Below the pieces are notes generated by a model. It was not told where the DNA came from. It did not search any database and was given only the letters and a program-made list of their open reading frames with translations. Position numbers and translations under genes: made by a program. Positions 1 to 5,054 of a DNA stretch of 5,054 nt are shown here, piece after piece (the stretch's first letter is position 1; each line of letters starts with the position of its first letter). This DNA is from Planctomycetota bacterium (lineage in GTDB: Bacteria; Planctomycetota; Planctomycetia; Pirellulales; UBA1268): contig QWPO01000115.1 of NCBI GenBank assembly GCA_003669255.1, positions 1 through 5,054 on the forward strand. The letters are read 5' to 3'.

Positions 1-34
1 CGGCCGCAGGCAGCGAACTCTCAAAAGACGACGA

Positions 35-71
35 GCCGGTCGGCGGCGGACTGACGCCGCCACCGACCGGC
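35..71 (-). terminator. Probable intrinsic terminator of the secreted TPR gene
   Basis: A strong GC-rich hairpin sits 25 bp past the stop codon of the minus-strand TPR gene. The outer stem pairs GCCGGTCGG (35-43) with CCGACCGGC (63-71). The inner stem pairs CGGCG (44-48) with CGCCG (55-59). The loop is 49-54, and three bases (60-62) bulge on one side. Read on the minus strand, the hairpin is followed by TCGTCGTCTTTTGA, so there is a short T-run, but it begins several bases after the stem and is interrupted. The plus-strand side has no T-run, which favours the minus-strand direction. The weak U-tract means it could instead be an mRNA 3'-end stabiliser. The remaining left edge (1-34) shows nothing else recognisable. 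Confidence 0.5.
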
Positions 72-96
72 CCGTGAAATCTCGGAAGCGGTGCGA

Positions 97-1473
97 CTAC
101 TTCTCGCCCGCCTGCTTCTTGAGCGTGGCGAGCAGGTCGGCAGCCTCAGACTTGGTGGCGAACATCGGCTCGTTCGCGATCACTTCCTCGAGGATCTTCC
201 GAGCCAGGTCCTTCTCGCCGCGGTCGGCAAGAATCTTCGCCACGTAGAACGCGCCGTCGCTCGATAGCGCGTTGCTGCGGCGGACCTGCTCCAGGATCCG
301 CTCGGCATCCTCGCGGCGACCCAGCTTGTAGAACACCCAGGCGAGCGTCGTCACCGCCGGAATCTGCTGCGGGGTGTTCTCCCGGTACTTGGCGACGTTG
401 GTGTCGGCCAGTTCGAGGGCACGACGACGGGCTTCCTCGTCGTCGCTCTCAATCAGGACGAGGGCCAGCGAGTTGCTCACGTCGAAGTTGCCCGGCGACT
501 GGAAGTGGGCCTCGTTGAGGAACTTCTGGGCCGTGGAGTAGTCGCGGCCCACGCGAGCCACGAGCCCCCGGACGAACTTGGCCTCGAGGTTCTTGGCGTC
601 GAGCTTCAGGGCCGTGTCGGCCGCGGCCTTGGCCGCCTCGAGGTCGTTCTGCTGGAGATACCAGCGGGCCGCGAAGAGCTGCACGGCGGGATCGGTCGGA
701 GCCGCCTTGATGGCGTCTTGGATCCACTTCTTGGCCGCGTCGCGCTTCTTGGCCTCATCGTTCCGCTGGGCCATCGCCAGTTCCGGGAGCGGCGAGTTCT
801 TGTCGATCTTCTTCGCCTCCTTGAACTCGGCGAGCGCCTCCGGCTCCTTGCCGAGTTGGAAGAGAACGTTGCCCATCCGCAGCCGCGAGCCGGCGTTGTC
901 GGGATCGAGTTCGATCCACTTGGCGAGGTGCTTCTGGGCGTTCTCCCACTGCCGACGACGTTCTGCAACGGCGGCGGTGCCCGCTTCGCAGCGGATGTCG
1001 AAGTCACGACGCCGCTTCGGGTTTTCGTTGTACGCCGAGGTCAGCGTGGCCGCCCGCTCGAAGAGGACGTCGGCATCGGTGATCCGCCCTTCGCCGAAGG
1101 CGAGGTCGCCGAGCTTGAGATACGACTCGGGATCGGTCGGAAACTTCACCGCGGCGTTCTCGAGCTCCTCCCGCGCCTGCGGCAGCTGGTTCACCGCCAT
1201 CCAGAGAGTGGCCATCATCACGCCCGGCGGGGGCAGCTTGGGGTTGTTGCTCTTGGCTCGCTCGAGGATCGCCCGGCAGCCGTCGATGTCGCGGTCGCGA
1301 AACCGCTCGATCGCGTTGGTGATCTCCTTGTTCATCGCGTCGTCGGAGACGGCGTTGCCAATGAGCGCCTGGGCGGTGACCTGGGCCTGCACTGCCGCGC
1401 CACCGGCTGCGGCTGCGGTGGCCACCAGGGCCATCACCAGGCGACGGAACGTAAACCTGAAGCCGTAGTCCAT
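97..1473 (-). CDS. Secreted tetratricopeptide repeat (TPR) protein
   Basis: This encodes a 458-residue protein made almost entirely of TPR helices behind a signal peptide. Residues 1-30 have a basic start (RFTFRR), a hydrophobic stretch (LVMALVATAAAAGGAAV) and a likely signal peptidase I site after VQA at residue 30. No lipobox is seen, so the product is probably periplasmic or exported. About ten TPR-like units cover roughly residues 48-437. The clearest are 116-149, 193-226, 262-295, 296-329, 370-403 and 404-437, with the usual small and aromatic spacing and proline at unit ends (for example ELDPDN, AAPTDP). The C-terminus is lysine-rich (LKKQAGEK). TPR proteins act as protein-binding scaffolds; no enzymatic domain is seen and the partner cannot be named. 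The ATG at 1473 is preferred because AGGAG lies 10 bases upstream and the signal peptide follows directly. An in-frame start at 1545 would add 24 residues ahead of the signal peptide. The gene is divergent from the ABC permease. Confidence 0.9.
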   Translation of the reverse strand: MDYGFRFTFRRLVMALVATAAAAGGAAVQAQVTAQALIGNAVSDDAMNKEITNAIERFRDRDIDGCRAILERAKSNNPKLPPPGVMMATLWMAVNQLPQAREELENAAVKFPTDPESYLKLGDLAFGEGRITDADVLFERAATLTSAYNENPKRRRDFDIRCEAGTAAVAERRRQWENAQKHLAKWIELDPDNAGSRLRMGNVLFQLGKEPEALAEFKEAKKIDKNSPLPELAMAQRNDEAKKRDAAKKWIQDAIKAAPTDPAVQLFAARWYLQQNDLEAAKAAADTALKLDAKNLEAKFVRGLVARVGRDYSTAQKFLNEAHFQSPGNFDVSNSLALVLIESDDEEARRRALELADTNVAKYRENTPQQIPAVTTLAWVFYKLGRREDAERILEQVRRSNALSSDGAFYVAKILADRGEKDLARKILEEVIANEPMFATKSEAADLLATLKKQAGEK

Positions 1474-1609
1474 TGCTCGAAAACTCCTGGAAGGATGCGT
1501 TCTGGAAAAGCCGGTGGATCCGCGGGGAAACCCCGAAACCCGCATGTTCGGTTACTCTATACCTCGATTTTCCCCTTTTCCATGGGCTGGCCAAATCCGG
1601 CGGCGAGCG
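1474..1609. promoter_or_regulatory. Divergent promoter region between TPR gene and ABC permease
   Basis: These 136 bp separate the divergent starts of the secreted TPR gene and the ABC permease, so both promoters should lie here unless they are set back into the genes. The region holds a short perfect palindrome, CGGGG AAA CCCCG (1523-1535). It also holds the most AT-rich patch of the area, with CTATAC near 1557-1562 and a TTTTCCCCTTTTCC tract at 1568-1581. TCTATA at 1556-1561 reads TATAGA on the minus strand and could be a -10 element for the TPR gene, but there is no good -35 at the right distance. I cannot assign a sigma factor or an operator. Confidence 0.35.
1484..1488 (-). promoter_or_regulatory. 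Ribosome binding site fixing the TPR gene start
   Basis: On the minus strand this reads AGGAG, 10 bases before the ATG at 1473-1471. It is the best Shine-Dalgarno match ahead of any of the four genes, and it supports the shorter 458-residue form over the longer in-frame start at 1545. Confidence 0.65.
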
Positions 1610-3292
1610 ATGTTTCTGGGAGCTGTCTGCGAGCGGGAGGTACTCGTGGCCCCGAGGGCCCGCGGCCTGTTCGTGGCCAGGGCCGTCTATGCCGGCACGC
1701 TGCTGGGGATCATCGCCACCTGCTGGCTCCTGGTGTCGGGCACCCGACCGATCACCACCGTCGGCGACACCGCGCGGTTCGGCGGCACGCTGCTGAGGAT
1801 CCTCGGCCCCCTGCAACTCGCCCTGGCGATGATGTCGGCAGCCCTCACGAGCGTGGTGGCGGTGGGCGTCGAGAAGGACCGCAAGACGCTGGAGCTTCTC
1901 CTCGTCAGTCGGCTCGACGACGCCCAACTCGTGCTCGGCAAGCTCGCCGGCAGCCTCCTTCGCACCGCCCTGCTGCTGGTGGCCGCCGTGCCCGTGTTCG
2001 CACTGGCCACGGCTTTCGGGGGTGCGACGCCCGCCCAGATGGCGCGGGCCTTTCTGGTGACCGCGGCGGCGGCGGCGACAGCCGCCGCGATCGCCAACGC
2101 AATCGCCTTCTGGCGCGACACCACGTTTCAGTCGCTGGCGATCACGCTGTTTGCAATCGTCGCCTGGCTGGCCACCGGTGAGGTGGTGGCCGCGGTCTAT
2201 GGCGGCGATGCCGCAGCAGCGATCTCGCCGGTGCGCGGCCTGTTCGCCTCACTCTCGCCCGCGGGCAGCAGCATCCTCGCACCCCTGCTCGGCTCGTGCG
2301 GCGCGATCGCGGTGATCGCCACGGTGTGGGCGATCGCGCGAGCCCGGGCGTGGAACACGCGGATTCAGGTGCGGCCACGGTTTGAAGACGAAGCCGGCGG
2401 CGGGGCGGCCGGCGCCAGGCGGGAGCCGCGCACGGTCTGGTCGAATCCCGTTCTCTGGCGGGAACTCCGCACCCGTGCCCACGGTCGGGCGATGCTCGCG
2501 GTGCGGATCGCCTGGTTGTTGCTCTTCGCCGCCGCGGTCGCCGGGATCATCGCCCAGGCCAGGGCTCAGCGGCCCGACCGGATCGGCATCGCCACCGCCG
2601 TGGTGCCGATGGTGGTGGCGAGCCTCCTGGCCATCACCGCCCTGGCCGTCACCAGCGTGACCATGGAGCGAGACCGGGGCACATTCGATCTCCTGCTCGT
2701 CAGCGATCTGGAACCCAAGGAGTTTGTCTGGGGGAAGATCCTCGGGGTGCTCGGGGCGGCCGCCGACATGGTGGTGCTCCCGATCGGCCTGTGCCTGGCC
2801 CTGGTGCCGCTGGGCATCGCCACCCCGGAACACGGCGGGGAACTCGCCCTGGGCCTCGCGGTGCTCACGTTCTTTGTCGCCGTCCTTGGCGTCTACGCCG
2901 GGCTGTCGCACGTCGCCTCGCGACGGGCGATCGCCGTGGCCCTCGGCATCGTGGCTTTTCTGTTCGTGGGCGTGGCCACGGCGATGCGGATCATGGTCGC
3001 CTTCGGCGGCAGCTTCGAACTACAGCTCGCACCGTTTCTGGCCGCGATCGTCGGAGGCGCCGTCGGGCTCTACGCGGCGCTTTCCGCCCGCAACCCGTCG
3101 CCGGCGGTGGGCTGGACGTCGGCGCTGCTGCCGGCGCTCACCTTCGTGGCGATCACCAGTTTCCTGCAAGGGAGCAGCCTGCAGGTGCTGCTGGTCGTGC
3201 TTGCGGCCTACGGCTTTGCCACGCTCGCGTTGCTCGTGCCGTCGATCGCCGCCTTCGACCTGCTCACCGGACGTACCACAACCGGCGAGTGA
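1610..3292 (+). CDS. ABC-2 type transporter permease with two fused halves
   Basis: This encodes a 560-residue polytopic inner-membrane protein resembling ABC-2 type permeases (the NatB/NosY/GldF-like group), which form the membrane channel of ATP-driven exporters. Many hydrophobic segments are visible, for example around residues 25-43, 66-87, 117-135, 147-166, 173-198, 228-244, 297-315, 331-351, 378-402, 411-432, 440-464, 475-490, 502-518 and 525-550. The family's cytoplasmic signature occurs twice: VEKDRKTLELLLVS with GK at 110-111 (from residue 87) and MERDRGTFDLLLVS with GK at 375-376 (from residue 352). Each half also opens with an xRE motif followed by a membrane segment (ERE at 8-10, WRE at 283-285), so the protein looks like a fused duplication. 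No Walker A or B motif is present and no ATPase gene is in view; the substrate is unknown. The ATG at 1610 is chosen because MFLG..ERE is the expected N-terminus. In-frame starts at 1514 (GTG) and 1544 (ATG) would add hydrophilic residues without a clear role. The ribosome binding site is weak (GGCGAG). Confidence 0.85.
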   Translation: MFLGAVCEREVLVAPRARGLFVARAVYAGTLLGIIATCWLLVSGTRPITTVGDTARFGGTLLRILGPLQLALAMMSAALTSVVAVGVEKDRKTLELLLVSRLDDAQLVLGKLAGSLLRTALLLVAAVPVFALATAFGGATPAQMARAFLVTAAAAATAAAIANAIAFWRDTTFQSLAITLFAIVAWLATGEVVAAVYGGDAAAAISPVRGLFASLSPAGSSILAPLLGSCGAIAVIATVWAIARARAWNTRIQVRPRFEDEAGGGAAGARREPRTVWSNPVLWRELRTRAHGRAMLAVRIAWLLLFAAAVAGIIAQARAQRPDRIGIATAVVPMVVASLLAITALAVTSVTMERDRGTFDLLLVSDLEPKEFVWGKILGVLGAAADMVVLPIGLCLALVPLGIATPEHGGELALGLAVLTFFVAVLGVYAGLSHVASRRAIAVALGIVAFLFVGVATAMRIMVAFGGSFELQLAPFLAAIVGGAVGLYAALSARNPSPAVGWTSALLPALTFVAITSFLQGSSLQVLLVVLAAYGFATLALLVPSIAAFDLLTGRTTTGE

Positions 3293-3295
3293 CGA

Positions 3296-4123
3296 TCACC
3301 GCCGCGTCGTCGGCCCGTCGGGTCGGGAGGCGGTCGCCCCGGCGCTCGTCCCCTCCAGGGCAGCCAGCCGTTCGGCCGCATCGCTCGGGTCGCCGCCGCG
3401 GACCATCGCGGCGCGATAGCTGTCGATGGCATCGGCCGGTCGGCCAAGCGCCTCCTGCGCCCGGCCCTCGAGCGTGAGCACGTTGGCGGGGGTCTGGCTC
3501 GGGCCGTAGGTCTCGCTCAAAACGGCCAGCGTGGCCAGGGCCCGCTGCGGCCGGTCGAGGCGTCGGTAAGCCTCCGCGGTGTCGATCAGCACGCTCCGGT
3601 CGGACGGATCGATCGCGAGCGCCCTGTGGAAGTCGGCGAGCGCCGGTTCGGCCTGACCGCGAGTGAGCGACACCTGGCCGCGCAGGTGCCAGGCATCCGC
3701 CGATCCCGGTGCCACGCGAACCGCTTCGCGGGCGAGTCGGTCCGCGTCGTCGAAGAGCCCCATCTCCAGATACATGCTCCCGCCCTGCACGCAGAGCTCG
3801 GCATCCTCCGGGGAGAGCCGGAGCGCCTCGTTGATCTGTGCCACGGCCTCCATGCGCTCGCCCCGCTTCCAGAGCACCTCCGCGTAGTGGCGGCGGGCAT
3901 CGATGTCGCTGGGGCAACTCTTCACGGCCCGTTCCAAGAGCCCCTCCGCCCGCACGAGGTCGCTGCGATCGGCCGCCGACAGACCTTCGTTGCACAGCCG
4001 CCTGGCCTCCGCAACTTCCGGCGCGACCGGCCCGCCGCGTTGCACAAGCCTGCACCCCGTCCCCGACGTCGCGACGAGGGTCGCGACGGCCAAGAAAACA
4101 GCTGCGGAGCGTGGTGGCGACAT
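3296..4123 (-). CDS. TPR-repeat probable lipoprotein
   Basis: This encodes a 275-residue protein with an N-terminal hydrophobic signal (AAVFLAVATLVATSGTG) ending at Cys24. The pattern suggests a lipoprotein signal peptide, but the residues before the cysteine (GTGC) fit the classical lipobox poorly, so lipidation is likely rather than certain. About six TPR units follow, at residues 36-72, 74-107, 108-141, 142-175, 176-209 and 212-245. Several have classic endings such as ALRLSPED, AVRVAPGS and ALAIDPSD. The tail (about 258-275) is low-complexity, rich in Ser, Thr, Pro and Arg, and probably disordered. The expected role is a membrane-anchored protein-interaction scaffold with unknown partner. 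The ATG at 4123 is the furthest upstream start in the frame; no convincing Shine-Dalgarno sequence precedes it. Its stop lies 3 bp from the permease stop (convergent), and its start is divergent from the thioredoxin-like gene. It is not an obvious copy of the TPR protein at 97-1473. Confidence 0.87.
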   Translation of the reverse strand: MSPPRSAAVFLAVATLVATSGTGCRLVQRGGPVAPEVAEARRLCNEGLSAADRSDLVRAEGLLERAVKSCPSDIDARRHYAEVLWKRGERMEAVAQINEALRLSPEDAELCVQGGSMYLEMGLFDDADRLAREAVRVAPGSADAWHLRGQVSLTRGQAEPALADFHRALAIDPSDRSVLIDTAEAYRRLDRPQRALATLAVLSETYGPSQTPANVLTLEGRAQEALGRPADAIDSYRAAMVRGGDPSDAAERLAALEGTSAGATASRPDGPTTRR

Positions 4124-4285
4124 CTCGGGATCGAACAGTGGAGGCTCGACCTGACGGTAGCGAGCCAGGCCAGCGGTCGACAGGCGTGTTGGAGCCTGCC
4201 GAAATCCCGCCGTTCGCCGAGTTTGCCGCGGCGCCGGGAACAGGGCTTGTGGCCCGTAGATCGTCCACCTACCACCCCGCTCGAC
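4124..4285. promoter_or_regulatory. Divergent region between TPR lipoprotein and thioredoxin-like gene
   Basis: These 162 bp lie between two divergent gene starts and should contain both promoters. No clear -35/-10 pair is visible on either strand. Two small inverted repeats are present: GGCTCG (4143-4148) with CGAGCC (4161-4166), 12 bases apart, and CAGGC (4181-4185) with GCCTG (4194-4198), 8 bases apart. Both lie nearer the TPR lipoprotein start and could be operators or 5'-leader hairpins of its transcript. In sequence this GC-rich, stems of this length also arise by chance. Neither gene has a recognisable ribosome binding site here. Confidence 0.3.
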
Positions 4286-4858
4286 ATGCCATCCCCCTCG
4301 CCAAGCCTCGCGTCCGCCACCCTTGCCATCGCCCTCGTGGCCGTGGCCGCGGGCTGTACCGTGCGCGATGAGCAGGCGACGGCCAGCGGCGATGGCCGGT
4401 GGTGGGCGGCGGCCCCGTCGCGGCCCACGGGCGGCCTCATCGGCGGTGGCGCCGTCGCCCCGCAGGCAACCTCCGCCATCGACTATGTCGACGGATACGA
4501 GACCGGCTCACGGCGTGCCACGGAGTCGGGCGTTCCGATGCTTGTGGTGTTTCGGGCGACGTGGTGCCGCTGGAGCGGTGAACTCGTGCAGGCCGCGGTG
4601 GCCGACCCGCGGGTCGTGCGGCTCTCGCGCCGGTTTGTCTGCGTGGCCGTCGATGCCGATCGTCATCCCGACACCTGCCGACAGTTTGGCGTCCAGGCAT
4701 TCCCGACGGTGATCATTCTCGACCCCACCGGCACGGAACAATTCCGGGCCACCGGCTCGGCCGCCTCGGCCCACATCGCCGCGGCCATGAACGAGGTTCT
4801 GACCGATCAACTTCGGCCCCGCCGCATCGCGGCCGAGGCAAGCGGTCCCGCGCGGTAG
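4286..4858 (+). CDS. Thioredoxin-like lipoprotein with a CxxS active site
   Basis: This encodes a 190-residue protein whose N-terminus is a probable lipoprotein signal (hydrophobic ATLAIALVAVAAGC, Cys24 as the lipidated residue). A Gly/Ala/Pro-rich linker (about 25-65) and a thioredoxin fold (about 66-175) follow. Fold landmarks are the strand PMLVVFRATW, the active-site position C94-R-W-S97, the strand VCVAVDAD (118-125), and FGVQAFPTVIILDPTG with the cis-proline at P140. The layout resembles the Thioredoxin_7-type family of exported thioredoxins. The second active-site cysteine is replaced by serine, so a standard dithiol-disulfide reductase cycle is not expected. CxxS proteins can act as monothiol isomerases, bind mixed disulfides, or serve as chaperone-like binders. 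Two other cysteines (C119, C131) lie in the fold and might partner C94, which is speculative. The ATG at 4286 is chosen because it begins the signal peptide; the frame stays open far upstream only as antisense of the TPR lipoprotein. No Shine-Dalgarno sequence is visible. The 96-bp repeat starts right after the stop codon. Confidence 0.85.
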   Translation: MPSPSPSLASATLAIALVAVAAGCTVRDEQATASGDGRWWAAAPSRPTGGLIGGGAVAPQATSAIDYVDGYETGSRRATESGVPMLVVFRATWCRWSGELVQAAVADPRVVRLSRRFVCVAVDADRHPDTCRQFGVQAFPTVIILDPTGTEQFRATGSAASAHIAAAMNEVLTDQLRPRRIAAEASGPAR

Positions 4859-4954
4859 GAGTACAAGCCGACCGGCCGTAAGGCCGCGGGCGAACCACGC
4901 TAGACCCAGCCTTCTCCTGGCCGCACCCCACGCCTCACGGCGTTGGGCTTGTAC
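4859..4954. repeat. REP/BIME-like 96-bp repeat, copy 1
   Basis: This is the first of two head-to-tail copies and begins at the base after the TAG of the thioredoxin-like gene. It is bounded by perfect 9-bp inverted ends, GTACAAGCC (4861-4869) and GGCTTGTAC (4946-4954). Just inside the left end is a hairpin with stem CGGCC/GGCCG (4873-4877, 4882-4886) and loop GTAA. Just inside the right end is ACGCC/GGCGT (4930-4934, 4939-4943) with loop TCAC, which reads GTGA on the minus strand. The copy is thus two related, outward-facing modules around a core that holds a weak CCAG/CTGG stem (4906-4909, 4917-4920). There is no T-run and no coding potential. The layout fits a bacterial interspersed mosaic element or a small MITE; at this position it could also protect or end the upstream mRNA. 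Confidence 0.8.
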
Positions 4955-5050
4955 GAGTGAAAGCCGACCGGCCGTAAGGCCGCGGGTGAACCACGCTAGA
5001 CCCAGCCCTCTCCTGGCCGCACCCCACGCCTCACGGCGTTGGGCTTGTAC
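4955..5050. repeat. REP/BIME-like 96-bp repeat, copy 2
   Basis: This directly follows copy 1 and matches it at 92 of 96 positions. Two differences fall in the left end, where GAGTAC becomes GAGTGA, so this copy lacks the intact left GTAC. The other two are single changes in the core (C to T in GCGGGCGAACC, and T to C in CAGCCTTCTCC). Both hairpins are unchanged: CGGCC-GTAA-GGCCG at 4969-4982 and ACGCC-TCAC-GGCGT at 5026-5039. The right end GGCTTGTAC (5042-5050) is intact. Only four bases (AAAC) follow before the window ends and they do not match the start of a third copy, so the array may stop here. Confidence 0.8.
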
Positions 5051-5054
5051 AAAC

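Noticed and set aside
1514..1609. N-terminal extension of the ABC permease from the GTG at 1514 or the ATG at 1544
   Set aside because: The added residues show no membrane segment or domain, neither start has a ribosome binding site, and MFLG..ERE at 1610 is the expected family N-terminus.
1004..1927. A 307-codon minus-strand frame spanning the first divergent region
   Set aside because: It overlaps both the TPR gene in another frame and the start of the permease, and its product is low-complexity.
505..2181. A 558-codon open frame on the plus strand, antisense to the secreted TPR gene and running into the permease gene
   Set aside because: It is in a different frame from the permease, its product is low-complexity (Arg/Gly/Leu/Val-rich), and it lies over a convincing TPR gene on the other strand. 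Long open shadow frames are expected at this GC content.
3264..4268. A 334-codon minus-strand frame over the TPR lipoprotein
   Set aside because: It is out of frame with the clear TPR repeats and gives an Arg/Gly-rich product with no family resemblance.
3626..4285. A 220-codon upstream extension of the thioredoxin-like frame
   Set aside because: It is antisense to the TPR lipoprotein gene and would bury the signal peptide that starts at 4286. The extension has no recognisable domain.
4873..4943. Rho-independent terminator for the thioredoxin-like gene
   Set aside because: The hairpins are stable but neither is followed by a T-run on the plus strand, so classical intrinsic termination is not supported.
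4859..5050. CRISPR array or tRNA-like structure at the right end
   Set aside because: There are only two units, with no unique spacers between them, since whole 96-bp units are tandem. The hairpins do not form a cloverleaf.

Overview
This is a strongly GC-rich bacterial window with four complete protein genes. They are a secreted TPR protein (minus), an ABC-2 type permease (plus), a probable TPR lipoprotein (minus) and a thioredoxin-like probable lipoprotein (plus). The window ends in two tandem copies of a 96-bp structured repeat. The sequence style suggests a Planctomycetota member, perhaps of the Pirellula group: high GC, a long ABC permease opening MFLG..ERE..APR with an internal NPVLWREL motif, many TPR proteins and small thioredoxin lipoproteins. 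This is an inference from family appearance; there is no rRNA or other phylogenetic marker here.

Layout. A GC-rich hairpin at 35-71 lies just past the stop of the first gene and looks like its terminator. The 458-residue secreted TPR protein is at 97-1473 on the minus strand. A 136-bp divergent region (1474-1609) separates it from the 560-residue permease at 1610-3292 on the plus strand. The permease converges on the 275-residue TPR lipoprotein (3296-4123, minus), with only 3 bp between the two stop codons. A 162-bp divergent region (4124-4285) then leads to the 190-residue thioredoxin-like lipoprotein (4286-4858, plus). The first repeat copy starts at the base after that gene's stop codon, and the second copy runs to 5050.

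How the genes may work together. No two neighbouring genes share a strand, so there is no operon, and any functional link is speculative. All four products are predicted to act at or beyond the cytoplasmic membrane: two TPR scaffold proteins, one transporter permease without its ATPase in view, and one thioredoxin-fold lipoprotein with a CxxS site. The two divergent pairs could each share control through their common intergenic region.

The least ordinary part is the 3' repeat pair. Each copy carries two outward-facing versions of one module: GTACAAGCC, then a 5-bp stem with a GTRA loop, then a G-run. The two stems differ by compensated base pairs. This resembles a REP/BIME element of the kind mobilised by RAYT (Y1-type) transposases. 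No defence system, CRISPR array, tRNA, rRNA or insertion-sequence transposase is visible.
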